Shown here: positions 8,525-16,923 of the stretch, in pieces
Layout of the letters: every line of letters begins with the position of its first letter
How positions within the stretch are numbered: the first letter of the stretch is position 1
Notes under the pieces: model-generated
Told to the model about the DNA's origin: nothing
Database searches by the model: none
Seen by the model: the letters and a program-made list of their open reading frames with translations, nothing else
Program-made: the position numbers and the translations under genes
NCBI RefSeq assembly: GCF_036967205.1
Contig: NZ_CP146022.1
Location: 1,860,001 to 1,924,000 of the forward strand
Direction: 5' to 3'
Origin: Streptomyces sp. Q6
GTDB lineage: Bacteria > Actinomycetota > Actinomycetes > Streptomycetales > Streptomycetaceae
DNA: 64,000 nt

Positions 8525-10281
8525 TCAGGCGTCGGCCCGCGCCGCGGCGAGCAGTTCCTCCGCGTGCGCCCGCGCCGTCTCCGAGTCCTCCTGCCCGGCG
8601 AGCATCCGCGACAACTCCCGTACGCGGTCCTCCCCTTCGAGCACGGTCACGCCCGACCGGGTCACGGAACCGTCGTTCGTCTTCTCCACCAGGAGCTGGC
8701 GGTCGGCGAACGCGGCGACCTGCGGCAGGTGCGTGACGACCACGACCTGCGCCGACTTGGCGAGCTTGGCGAGACGGCGGCCGATCTCGACCGCGGCCTT
8801 GCCGCCGACACCGGCGTCGACCTCGTCGAACAGGTACGTGGGCACGGGGTCGGTCCCGGCGAAGACGACCTCCACCGCGAGCATCACGCGCGACAGCTCG
8901 CCGCCGGACGCGCCCTTGGCGATGGGCCGGGGCGGGGCGCCGGGGTGGGGCGCGAGCAGCAGCTCCACCTCGTCGACACCGCTCGGGCCGCAGACCACGA
9001 CACGTCCGTCGACCTGCACGCCGTCGGCCGCGTCGGTCTCGGTCTGCCGGATGTCGAAGGAGATCCGCGCGTGCGGCATGGCGAGCGACGCCAGTTCCTC
9101 GGTCACGGCGGCGGCGAACCGCGCGGCGGCCTCGGTCCGGGCGTGGGTCAACTCCTGGGCGAGCGCGCCGAGTTCGTCGCGCAGCGCGTCGCGCTCCGCG
9201 GCCAGCTCGTCGACCCGCTCGTCGTCGCCGTCGAGTTCGAGCAGCCGCGCGGCGCTCGCCTCGGCCCAGGCCAGCACCCCGGCGGTGCCCTCACCGGCCT
9301 CGTCGTACTTCCGGGTGAGCTGGGTGAGCGCGGCCCGCCGCTCCTCGACCGCGGCGAGCCGCAGCGGGTCGGCGTCCAGGTCGTCGGCGTACCCGGCGAG
9401 TTCGGCGGCGACATCGGTGAGCAGGATCTGCACCTCGCCGATCCGCTCGGCGAGCGTGGCGAGGGCCGGGTCGTGGGACCGCACGGCGTCCAGGGCCCGG
9501 GACGCGCCGCCGACCAGCGTCGTGGCGTCGACCCCTCCGGGTCCTCGGGGTTCCCGGCGAGCGCGGCGTGCGCGACGGCGGCGGCCGAGGCCAGCGCCTC
9601 CGCGTGCCCGAGCCGGGACGCCTCCTCGGACAGCTCGACGTCCTCACCGGCGCGCGGCTCCACGGCCGCGATCTCGTCGAGCCCGAAACGCAGCAGATCG
9701 GCCTCCTGCGCCCGCTCACGGGCGCGCGTGGTGATCTCCTCCAGCTCGGTGCTGACGGCCCGCAGCCGCCGGTACACGGTCTTGTACTTGGCGAGCGGCC
9801 CCGCGACGGCGTCCCCGGCGTACCGGTCGAGCGCCTGCCGCTGCCGCCCGAGCTTGAGCAGCCCCTGCTGATCGGTCTGCCCGTGCACGGCGGCCAGCTC
9901 GTCGGCCAGCTCGCTCAGCACCCCCACGGGCACCGAGCGCCCGCCCAGGTGCGCCCGTGAGCGGCCCTCGGCGGAGACGGTGCGGCTGACGAGGAGCACC
10001 CCGTCCTCCAGCTCGGCCCCGGCCTCCTCGGCCCGCGCGGCGGCCGCCGAGCCCGCGGGCACGGTGACACGGCCCTCGACGACGGCGTTCTTCGCGCCGA
10101 TCCGTACGAGGGCGGGGTCCGCGCGCCCACCGAGCAGCAGCCCGAGGCTCGTGACGACCATCGTCTTGCCCGCGCCGGTCTCACCGGTCACCGCCGTGAA
10201 TCCGGGCGACAGCTCGACCACCGCGTCGTCGATGACTCCGAGCGACCGTATCCGCATCTCCTCCAACACGCCCCTGACCAT
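8525..10281 (-). pseudogene. recN: DNA repair protein RecN, interrupted by one apparent base deletion
   Basis: RecN is an SMC-like ATPase that acts early in double-strand break repair. The N-terminal frame has the Walker A GETGAGKT (residues 33-40) and RSLGVIDDAVVEL, and the C-terminal frame has the ABC signature GASGGELSRVMLA, Walker B YLFDEVDAGVGG and the H-loop VVVVTHLPQVAA. A long coiled-coil region lies between. The two frames meet near NPEDPEG; adding one C to the C4 run at 9532-9535 continues as GVDATTLVGGASRALDAVRS and yields a 585-residue protein, normal for the family. A true recN knockout is unlikely in a healthy strain, so sequence error is my preferred reading. The start could be the ATG at 10281, or the GTG or ATG a few codons later; GGAGGAG lies just before the last. 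Confidence 0.88.
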
Positions 10282-10457
10282 ACGAGGTTTTGCGGTCCCC
10301 CCGCGACGCTGCCCCTCCCCTCACGGGCGAAGACGCAGGTCACACGGCGCGGTCGGGGGCCGAGTGTCACCTTTCAGGTGCGGTTTCGTTGACATCGCGG
10401 CTCCCCGCGCAGCGCACGGGGAGCCGGGAAAGTCGACGTGTCGCCAGGGCGACGGGC

Positions 10458-11363
10458 TCAGTGGGGGGCGCCGCGCCACCCCGCGACCGGCAGCGCGAAC
10501 TTCGCCACCAGCCGGTCCGTGAACACCGCGTGGTGCAGCCGGGCCAGCCGTACCGGCACCGCGCCCCGCCGCACCTCCACCCGGGCGCCCGCGGGCAGCT
10601 CCACGGTCCGCCGCCCGTCGCACCACAGCACCCCGTGCGGCGTGTGCGGCTGCACCTCGACGGCGAGCACCGAGTCCGGCGACGTCACCAGCGGCTTCGC
10701 GAACAGCGCGTGCGCGCTGATCGGCACCATCAGCAGCGCCTCGACCTCGGGCCACACCACGGGCCCGCCGGCGGAGAAGGCGTACGCGGTCGACCCGGTC
10801 GGCGTCGCGCACACGATCCCGTCGCACCCGAAGCCCGTCACGGGCCGCCCGTCGATCTCCAGGACGACCTCGAGCATCCGCTCGGGCTCGGTCTTCTGGA
10901 CGGCGGCCTCGTTCAGCGCCCAGTCCTGGTGCACGATGTCGCCGTTGCGGTGCACGACGACGTCGATCGTCATGCGCTCCTCGACCTCGTACTCCTTGCT
11001 GACGACCCGCTCGACGACCTGGTCGAGGTCATCGCGCTCGGCCTCGGCGAGGAACCCCACGCGCCCCAGGTTCACCCCGAGCATCGGCACTCCGGACGCC
11101 CGCGCGAACTCCGCGCCGCGCAGCAGCGTCCCGTCCCCGCCGAGGACGATGAGCAGCTCGCACCCGTCGAGGCAGGCCGGCGTGGCCTCCTTCACGAGTT
11201 CCACGGTGTCCGGCAACGGCAGGTCGGAGGCCTCGGACTCCAGAACCCGTACCCCGAGGCCGCTCTTGAGCAGCCCTTGGACGACGAGCTCGGCACTGCG
11301 GATGGCGGCGGGCCGCCCCGTGTGCGCGAGCAGGAAAACAGTACGAGCTCGGCTCTGTGTCAA
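10458..11363 (-). CDS. nadK: NAD kinase
   Basis: This 301-residue cytoplasmic enzyme phosphorylates NAD to NADP. It has the diagnostic GGDGT motif (residues 75-79) of the diacylglycerol/NAD kinase superfamily, the conserved Asn-Glu pair in DWALNEAAV (151-152) and the glycine-rich TPTGSTAYAFSAGGPVV segment that forms part of the active site. The start is TTG at 11363, whose bases overlap the TGA stop of tlyA (TTGA), so the two genes are translationally coupled. recN begins downstream on the same strand after a gap of about 175 bp. The tlyA-nadK-recN order is conserved across actinobacteria, which supports the assignment. Confidence 0.96.
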   Translation of the reverse strand: MTQSRARTVFLLAHTGRPAAIRSAELVVQGLLKSGLGVRVLESEASDLPLPDTVELVKEATPACLDGCELLIVLGGDGTLLRGAEFARASGVPMLGVNLGRVGFLAEAERDDLDQVVERVVSKEYEVEERMTIDVVVHRNGDIVHQDWALNEAAVQKTEPERMLEVVLEIDGRPVTGFGCDGIVCATPTGSTAYAFSAGGPVVWPEVEALLMVPISAHALFAKPLVTSPDSVLAVEVQPHTPHGVLWCDGRRTVELPAGARVEVRRGAVPVRLARLHHAVFTDRLVAKFALPVAGWRGAPH

Positions 11364-12175
11364 CGCGGCCCCTCCGCCACTGCACGGTCAACGTCGGCCG
11401 GGTCCAGTTCGGGCGCCCCGGCACGCAGCCACAGAAAGTACTCGACGTTTCCGGAGGGTCCCGGCAGGGGGCTCGCGGTGACGCCCCGCACGCCGAGCCC
11501 GAGCTTGAGCGCCTGCGCGGCGACGCCCCGCACCGCCTCGGCCCGCAGCTCGGGGCTCCGGACGACACCGCCGCTGCCGAGCCGCTCCTTGCCCACCTCG
11601 AACTGCGGCTTCACCATCAGCACCAGGTCCGCGTCCGGCGCCGCGCACCGCGCGAGCGCGGGCAGCACCAGGCCGAGCGGGATGAAGGACAGGTCTCCGA
11701 CCACGATGTCCACAGGCACCTCATCGATCGCCTCCAGCGTCAACTCGCGTACGTTCGTACGGTCCTTGACGGTGACGCGTTCATCGCTCTGCAACGACCA
11801 GGCGAGTTGTCCGTACCCGACGTCGACGGCGACGACATGGGCGACACCGGCCCGCAGCAGCACATCGGTGAAGCCGCCGGTGGACGCGCCCGCGTCGAGC
11901 GCCCTGCGGCCCGCGACCTCCAGGCCCTGCGGCACGAACGCGGCGAGCGCGCCCGCGAGCTTGTGCCCGCCGCGCGAGACGTAGCCGGGGTCGCTGTCGT
12001 CCTGCGCGACGACGATCGAGACGCCGGCGTCCACCTGTGTCGCGGGCTTGGACGCGACGATCCTGGCCACGCTGACCCGCCCCGCGGCGATCAGCTGGCT
12101 GGCGTGCTCGCGCGAACGCGCCAGGTTGCGGTGGACGAGTTCAGCGTCGAGGCGGCGACGTGCCACACCTGCCAC
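11360..12175 (-). CDS. tlyA: TlyA family rRNA 2'-O-methyltransferase
   Basis: A 271-residue RNA methyltransferase with an N-terminal S4 RNA-binding domain (residues 5-60, RRRLDAELVHRNLARSREHA) and a C-terminal FtsJ/RrmJ-like SAM domain. The SAM-binding motif LDAGASTGGFTDVLL and the catalytic Lys-Asp-Lys-Glu type residues around VDVGYGQL, GDLSFI, MVKPQFE and NVEYFLWL are present. TlyA methylates 16S and 23S rRNA and confers capreomycin sensitivity in mycobacteria. The start is GTG at 12175. Its stop overlaps the nadK start by 3 bases and a small acidic protein gene ends 7 bp upstream, so the three form one operon. Confidence 0.93.
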   Translation of the reverse strand: MAGVARRRLDAELVHRNLARSREHASQLIAAGRVSVARIVASKPATQVDAGVSIVVAQDDSDPGYVSRGGHKLAGALAAFVPQGLEVAGRRALDAGASTGGFTDVLLRAGVAHVVAVDVGYGQLAWSLQSDERVTVKDRTNVRELTLEAIDEVPVDIVVGDLSFIPLGLVLPALARCAAPDADLVLMVKPQFEVGKERLGSGGVVRSPELRAEAVRGVAAQALKLGLGVRGVTASPLPGPSGNVEYFLWLRAGAPELDPADVDRAVAEGPR

Positions 12176-12182
12176 GGTCGGT

Positions 12183-12455
12183 TCAGCTCCTGTTGTCGTG
12201 CGAAGAGTCGTGCGAAGAGGGGGCCGGGGTCCGCGCGTCCAGCGCCGTCAGCGCGGCGCGCAGCCCCTGATGTACATCCTCGTACACCTCGACGTGCCCG
12301 TCGGCCGCGAGGTGGTCCACGTCGCCGAGCCGCTCCAGCTGCGCGTCCACCTCGGCGTGCCCTGTGGGGGTGCGCTCGACGCCGAGCGGGGCGGGGGCCG
12401 CGGGCTCGTACGAGGGTTCCTCGGGAACCGCCGCCTCGGGAGGAGTCTCACTCAT
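12183..12455 (-). CDS. Small acidic conserved hypothetical protein
   Basis: A 90-residue soluble protein with no signal peptide or membrane segment. The N-terminal third is rich in Pro, Glu and Ala and probably disordered. The middle (HAEVDAQLERLGDVDHLAAD, then VYEDVHQGLRAALTALDA) looks like two amphipathic helices. I do not recognise a named domain. It starts with ATG at 12455 and ends 7 bp before tlyA, so it is the first gene of the tlyA-nadK-recN operon. Similar small proteins precede tlyA in streptomycetes as far as I recall, but the function is unknown. Confidence 0.75.
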   Translation of the reverse strand: MSETPPEAAVPEEPSYEPAAPAPLGVERTPTGHAEVDAQLERLGDVDHLAADGHVEVYEDVHQGLRAALTALDARTPAPSSHDSSHDNRS

Positions 12456-12497
12456 GCCCAGACGCTACCTCGGAAGCCCGGTGTACCGTCGATCACG

Positions 12498-12845
12498 ATG
12501 GCGACGACGGAGGAGTGCCGCACGGCACTCGAGAGACTCTCGGACAACATGGCGGGCGCGAACGGCGACGTCCAGGCCGCCGCTGCCCTCGACCGCTCTC
12601 TGAGCTGCCGCATCACGGACCTGGACGTGACGTTCTCCGGCCGTCTCGAGAACGGCCGGATCAAGGTGCTCGACACCCGCCCGGGTCCGCCCGCGCAGAA
12701 GGCGCAGATCCGGCTGGCGATGACGGGCGACGACCTGGTGGCGATGGTGGACGGGCAGCTGAACTTCGCCCGCGCCTGGGCCTCGGGCCGGGTCAAGCTG
12801 GAGGCGTCGTTCCGCGATCTGCTGCGCCTCAGGACGCTGCTGTAG
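12498..12845 (+). CDS. SCP2 sterol-binding domain-like protein
   Basis: A 115-residue cytoplasmic protein that resembles the SCP2/sterol carrier fold, a small alpha/beta pocket that binds hydrophobic ligands. The pattern TDLDVTFSGRLENGRIKVLD, then IRLAMTGDDLVAMVDGQLNF and AWASGRVKLEASFRDLLRLR, follows the typical beta-sheet and the G-x-x-K helix of SCP2 proteins. The ATG at 12498 is chosen because homologous structure begins here and it is only 42 bp from the divergent small acidic protein gene. Its 3' end overlaps the convergent siderophore ATPase gene by 17 bp. The ligand is unknown. Confidence 0.72.
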   Translation: MATTEECRTALERLSDNMAGANGDVQAAAALDRSLSCRITDLDVTFSGRLENGRIKVLDTRPGPPAQKAQIRLAMTGDDLVAMVDGQLNFARAWASGRVKLEASFRDLLRLRTLL

Positions 12846-13647
12846 TCACCGTCTCCTTGCGCCGCGCCTTGCGCGCCGCGGGCACCACCAGCGGAGTCCC
12901 CGTCTCCGGGTCGTCGATGACCTGGCACTTCATGCCGAACAGCCGCTCGACGAGCTCGGCGGTCACGATGTCCTTGGGCGCCCCCTCGGCGATGACCGCA
13001 CCGTCGCGCAGCGCGATGAGGTGGGTCGCGTACCGGGCGGCGTGGTTGAGGTCGTGCAGGACGGCGACGAGCGTGCGCCCCTGTTCCTCGTGGAGTTCGG
13101 CGCAGAGGTCGAGGACGTCGATCTGGTGCTGGATGTCGAGGTACGTCGTCGGCTCGTCGAGGAGCAGCAGCGGCGTCTGCTGGGCGAGCGCCATCGCGAT
13201 CCACACGCGCTGGCGCTGACCGCCGGAGAGCTCGTCGACGTACCGGTCGGCGAGTTCGGCGACGCCGGTCGACTCCATGGACTCCCGTACGACCGCCTCG
13301 TCCTCCGGCGACCACTGGCGCAGCAGACCCTGGTGCGGGTAGCGGCCGCGGGCGACGAGGTCGCCGACGGTGATGCCGTCGGGCGCGACCGACGACTGCG
13401 GCAGCAGGCCGAGCGTCTTGGCGACCTTCTTGGCGGGCATGGAGTGGATGACGCCGCCGTCGAGGAGCACGCGGCCCGCGCTCGGCTTCAGCATCCGCGA
13501 CAGGGCGCGCAGGAGCGTGGACTTGCCGCAGGCGTTCGGGCCGACGATGACCGTGAAGGAGTTGTCGGGGATCTCGACCGACAGCTTCTCGGCGATGACG
13601 CGCTGGTCGTAGCCGAGGGTCACGTCGTCGGCTATCAGCCTGTTCAC
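12829..13647 (-). CDS. Iron-siderophore ABC transporter ATP-binding protein
   Basis: A 272-residue ATPase of the FecE/FhuC type that powers ferric siderophore import. It has Walker A GPNACGKST, the Q-loop LLPQSSVAPDG, signature LSGGQRQRVWIAMALAQQ, Walker B LLLLDEPTTYLD and H-loop VLHDLNHAARYA. I chose GTG at 13647 because AAAGGAG lies 7 nt upstream. An alternative ATG at 13698 would overlap the stop of the permease gene in an ATGA arrangement and add 17 residues; translational coupling makes that possible too. It is the last gene of a three-gene operon with the two FecCD permeases, so iron repression through the box upstream of the first gene should apply. Confidence 0.93.
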   Translation of the reverse strand: MNRLIADDVTLGYDQRVIAEKLSVEIPDNSFTVIVGPNACGKSTLLRALSRMLKPSAGRVLLDGGVIHSMPAKKVAKTLGLLPQSSVAPDGITVGDLVARGRYPHQGLLRQWSPEDEAVVRESMESTGVAELADRYVDELSGGQRQRVWIAMALAQQTPLLLLDEPTTYLDIQHQIDVLDLCAELHEEQGRTLVAVLHDLNHAARYATHLIALRDGAVIAEGAPKDIVTAELVERLFGMKCQVIDDPETGTPLVVPAARKARRKETVTTAAS

Positions 13648-13694
13648 AGCGGGGCTCCTTTGGTTCGTACGAGGGTCATGAGGGCCGCGGGCGG

Positions 13695-14732
13695 TCATAT
13701 CCGGCCCGCCTTGCGCTCGGTGACCAGCAGCCACAGCAGATAGACACCGCCGATGACACCCGTCACGACGCCGACGGGCAGCTGGTCGGCGCCGAAGGCC
13801 CGCTGCGAGGCCAGGTCCGCGACGATCAGCAGGGTCGCGCCCAGCCAGGTCGCGGCGATCAGGTTCGGGCCGGGCGACTTCGTCAGGCGCCGGGCGATCT
13901 GCGGGGCGGTGAGCGCCACGAAGCTGACGGGTCCGGCCGCGGCGGTCGCGGCGGCCGACAGGAAGACGGAGGCGACGAGCAGCAGCAGGCGGGTCCGTTC
14001 GACGCGGATGCCGAGCCCGCCCGCCGCGTCGTCGCCCATCTCCAGCATGCGCAGCGGACGCGCGTACACGGCGACGAGGGGGATGACGACGAGGAAGAGG
14101 ACCAGCAGCGGCCAGACCTGGGTCCAGTCGCGCCCGTCGAGCGAGCCGGTCATCCACACGGTGGCGCGGGCCGCGTCCACGAAGTCGGCCTTGGTGAGCA
14201 GATAGCCGTTGATGGCGGTCATGAACGCGGAGACGCCGATGCCGACGAGGACGAGTCGGTAGCCGTGCACGCCCCGCTTCCAGGCGAGCAGGTAGATCGC
14301 GAAGCCGGTGACGAGTCCGCCGACGAGCGCGCCGAGCGCGACCTGCGTGGCGCTGCCGCCGACGAGCACGATCATCGCCAGGGCGCCCGCGGTCGAGCCC
14401 TGCCCGAGCCCGAGCACGTCCGGGCTGCCCAGCGGATTGCGGGAGATGGACTGGAAGAGCGCGCCGGACAGGCCGAGCGCGCCGCCGACCAGGAGGCCGA
14501 CGAGGACCCGCGGCAGCCGCAGGTCGTTGATGATGAACTCCTGCCCGGGGTCGCCCTGGCCGGCCAGGGTGCGCAGCACGTCCATGGCCGGGATCGGGAA
14601 GTCGCCGGTGCCGATGAGCACGACGCTCGCGACGAGCGCGGCCACGACGAAGACCGCGACGACGACGGCCGAGCGGACGTCGAGCCGTACGGAGATTCCG
14701 CCCGGGGTGCGGACGGCCTTGGTGGTCTTCAC
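13695..14732 (-). CDS. FecCD family iron-siderophore permease (second subunit)
   Basis: A 345-residue permease subunit with about 10 transmembrane helices. It carries the FecCD hallmarks DLRLPRVLVGLLVGGALGLS, NPLGSPDVLGLGQGS and, near the C-terminus, AAAGPVSFVALTAPQIARRL, which includes the EAA-like contact loop for the ATPase. The start is GTG at 14732; its GTGA overlaps the stop of the upstream permease gene, indicating translational coupling and a fixed stoichiometry of the two subunits. Together with the partner permease and the ATPase it forms a ferric siderophore importer in the cytoplasmic membrane. Confidence 0.93.
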   Translation of the reverse strand: MKTTKAVRTPGGISVRLDVRSAVVVAVFVVAALVASVVLIGTGDFPIPAMDVLRTLAGQGDPGQEFIINDLRLPRVLVGLLVGGALGLSGALFQSISRNPLGSPDVLGLGQGSTAGALAMIVLVGGSATQVALGALVGGLVTGFAIYLLAWKRGVHGYRLVLVGIGVSAFMTAINGYLLTKADFVDAARATVWMTGSLDGRDWTQVWPLLVLFLVVIPLVAVYARPLRMLEMGDDAAGGLGIRVERTRLLLLVASVFLSAAATAAAGPVSFVALTAPQIARRLTKSPGPNLIAATWLGATLLIVADLASQRAFGADQLPVGVVTGVIGGVYLLWLLVTERKAGRI

Positions 14733-15775
14733 AGCTGGGCCAGCCTCCGGCGTCGTACGAGAAGGATGAAGACCGGCGCTCCGATGATCGCGGTGACGAT
14801 GCCGACCTGGAGTTCGGCCGGGCGGGCCACGAGCCGGCCGACGACGTCGGCGCCGAGCAGCAGCACCGGCGAGAGGACCGCCGCGTACGGCAGGATCCAG
14901 CGCATGTCGGGGCCGGTGAACGAGCGGACGATGTGCGGCACCATCAGGCCGACGAAGACGATGGGCCCGCAGGCCGCGGTGGCCGCGCCGCACAGCAGGG
15001 TCGCGGCGGCCATGCTCAGGGCGCGGGTGCGGTTGAGGTGGGCACCGAGCGCGCGGGCGGTGTCGTCGCCCATGGCCATCGCGTTGAGCGGCCGGGCGAG
15101 ACCGAGGGCCAGCACCGCGCCCACGGCGATGAACGGCAGGACCTGCTGGATCGTGTCCATCTTGGCGGAGGCCAGCGAGCCGACCTGCCAGAAACGCATC
15201 CGGTTCAGCGCGACGTCGTCGGTGATCATGACGGCGTAGAGGTAGCCGGAGAGCGCCGCGGTGATCGCGGTTCCGGCGAGCGCGAGCCGCACCGGCGTCG
15301 CGTTGCGCGTGCCGCCCAGGACGTACACGAGGACGCCGACGGCGGCGGAGCCGAGGAACGCGAACCAGACGTAGCCGCTGAGCGAGGTCACCCCGAAGAA
15401 GCTGATGGCGGTGACGACGGCGGCGGAGGCACCCATGTTGAGGCCGAGGATGCCGGGGTCGGCGAGCGGGTTGCGGGTCAGTGCCTGGAGCACGGCGCCG
15501 GCGAGGCCGAGCGCGAGTCCGGCGAGGAGCCCGAGCAGGGTCCGGGAGACCCGCTCCCCCACGACGATGTCGGCGTACCGGCCGGTGTCGTGGAAGAGGC
15601 CGTGCCAGACCTGGTCCAGGGACAGCGGTTTGGCGCCGATGGCGATGCTCAGGACGAGCATGACCAGCAGCACGAGAGCCGAGGCGAGGAGCCCGGCGCC
15701 GCGTATCGCCGCACGACGGCCGGGGGGCGCGGGAGCGGTCTCCGCGCCGGCTTCTGGGGGACTGTCGACCAACAC
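14729..15775 (-). CDS. FecCD family iron-siderophore permease (first subunit)
   Basis: A 348-residue permease with an N-terminal cytoplasmic extension of about 25 residues and roughly 10 hydrophobic helices. Conserved blocks include RTLLGLLAGLALGLAGAVLQ, NPLADPGILGLNMGASAAVV and CGPIVFVGLMVPHIVRSFTG. It is the promoter-proximal gene of the uptake operon. The assigned GTG at 15775 lies only 4 bp from a DtxR-type iron box, with GGAGGG about 17-20 nt upstream, so the transcript may have a very short leader and the box must overlap the promoter. No substrate-binding protein gene is present next to it; that component is probably encoded elsewhere. Confidence 0.92.
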   Translation of the reverse strand: MLVDSPPEAGAETAPAPPGRRAAIRGAGLLASALVLLVMLVLSIAIGAKPLSLDQVWHGLFHDTGRYADIVVGERVSRTLLGLLAGLALGLAGAVLQALTRNPLADPGILGLNMGASAAVVTAISFFGVTSLSGYVWFAFLGSAAVGVLVYVLGGTRNATPVRLALAGTAITAALSGYLYAVMITDDVALNRMRFWQVGSLASAKMDTIQQVLPFIAVGAVLALGLARPLNAMAMGDDTARALGAHLNRTRALSMAAATLLCGAATAACGPIVFVGLMVPHIVRSFTGPDMRWILPYAAVLSPVLLLGADVVGRLVARPAELQVGIVTAIIGAPVFILLVRRRRLAQL

Positions 15776-15779
15776 GAGG

Positions 15780-15798
15780 TTAGGTTAGCCTACCCTCC
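15780..15798. promoter_or_regulatory. Iron box (DtxR/DmdR-type operator)
   Basis: The 19-mer TTAGGTTAGCCTACCCTCC matches the palindromic DtxR/IdeR/DmdR consensus (TTAGGTTAGSCTAACCTAA) at 16 of 19 positions. It sits between the siderophore permease operon on the minus strand and the siderophore-interacting protein gene on the plus strand. In actinobacteria such boxes are bound by Fe2+-loaded DmdR/IdeR repressors. It therefore probably represses the uptake operon in iron sufficiency, and may also control the divergent flavoprotein 175 bp away. Confidence 0.85.
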
Positions 15799-15972
15799 AA
15801 ATCAGCTACATCCCGCTGCGCCGAAGGACCCCGGGAACCCCGAGGCTACCTGGGCGAAGCCGCCCGCCTTCCGCGCGGGCCGGGGCCGTGCCCCGGTCCC
15901 GCGTGGCCCGGTTCAGCCCTGCCGGAGCCCCCCGACTCCTGCCCGCACCGATCACCGCAAGAGGCCCACGCC

Positions 15973-16851
15973 ATGACCGAGACGGCCACACCGGCATCTC
16001 CCGCCACGACCGACGCACCACCCTTCGACCTCTTCGCCCTCGACGTCGTACGGGCCCTGCGCCTCACCCCGAACATGGTGCGGGTCGACTTCACCGGCCC
16101 CGACCTCGCCCGGATGGCGTCGGCCGGCCGCGACCAGCGCGTCAAACTGTTCCTGCCGGCCCCGGGCCGGTCCACCCCGCACCTCCCGGACACCTCCGAC
16201 GGCCAGTGGTACCCGGCCTGGCTCGCCCTCGACCCGGCGACCCGCGGCGTCATGCGCACGTACACGATCCGCGAACTGCGCGCCGCCCCGGCCGAGTTGA
16301 CCGTCGACTTCGCGGTCCACGGCGAGGAGGGGCCGGCCTCTCGCTGGGCCCTGCACGCCCGCCCCGGCGATCGCGTCGGCGTCCTGGCCCCGGTCGTCGA
16401 GGAGAACGCCGCCTACGAGTTCCGCCCACCGGCCGACACCGACTGGGTCCTGCTGGCCGCGGACGCCTCGGCGCTCCCGGCCCTCGCGGCCGTCCTGGAA
16501 CACCTGCCGCCGTCGGTCCCGGTCCGCGCCTGGATCGAGGTCCCCGAGGCGGCGGACCGCCAGGCCCTGCCGACCGGCACGGACACCGAGATCACCTGGC
16601 TGACCGCCCCCGGCAGCACGGTCGCGGCGATCGCGGCCGCGCCGCTGCCCGAGGGCACTCCGTACGCCTTCGTCGCGGGTGAGGCGTCCACGGTGAAGGC
16701 CGTCCGCCGCCACCTGGTGACGGACCGCTCCTTCGACCGCACGCGTGTGAAGTTCTCGGGCTACTGGCGCAAGGGCGCGTCGGAGGACCACCTCCTCCAG
16801 GCCGCCGAGGAGGCGGACAAGGGGGAGAAGGCGGAGGCGGAGGCGGCCTGA
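15973..16851 (+). CDS. Siderophore-interacting protein (ViuB/SIP-type ferric reductase)
   Basis: A 292-residue NAD(P)H-flavin oxidoreductase-like protein of the SIP family. The FAD-binding motif MRTYTIRE (the R-x-Y-T signature) falls near residue 95, preceded by the beta-barrel segment NMVRVDFTGPDL. The C-terminal SIP domain has LLAADASALPALAAVLEHL, FVAGEASTVKAVRRHL and FSGYWRKGASEDH, all typical. Such proteins reduce Fe3+ in imported siderophores to release Fe2+ in the cytoplasm. It is divergent from the siderophore permease operon across an iron box, consistent with one iron-uptake regulon. The C-terminal tail is a Glu/Ala/Lys-rich extension. Confidence 0.94.
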   Translation: MTETATPASPATTDAPPFDLFALDVVRALRLTPNMVRVDFTGPDLARMASAGRDQRVKLFLPAPGRSTPHLPDTSDGQWYPAWLALDPATRGVMRTYTIRELRAAPAELTVDFAVHGEEGPASRWALHARPGDRVGVLAPVVEENAAYEFRPPADTDWVLLAADASALPALAAVLEHLPPSVPVRAWIEVPEAADRQALPTGTDTEITWLTAPGSTVAAIAAAPLPEGTPYAFVAGEASTVKAVRRHLVTDRSFDRTRVKFSGYWRKGASEDHLLQAAEEADKGEKAEAEAA

Positions 16852-16859
16852 GGGACGGC

Positions 16860-16923
16860 CGGGTGGGCGCGGCGGGCGCTACAGCCCCAGCCGGGTGGGC
16901 GCGGCGGGTGCTACAGCCCCAGC
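16860..16923. repeat. Tandem duplication of 32 bp at the 3' end of the HAD phosphatase gene
   Basis: Two adjacent 32-bp units (16860-16891 and 16892-16923) differ at a single base. The second unit includes the TAG stop and last codons of the minus-strand HAD gene; the first is a downstream copy of the same segment. It lies in the 59-bp gap after the siderophore-interacting protein gene and looks like a recent slippage or unequal-crossover event with no effect on either protein. Confidence 0.9.
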
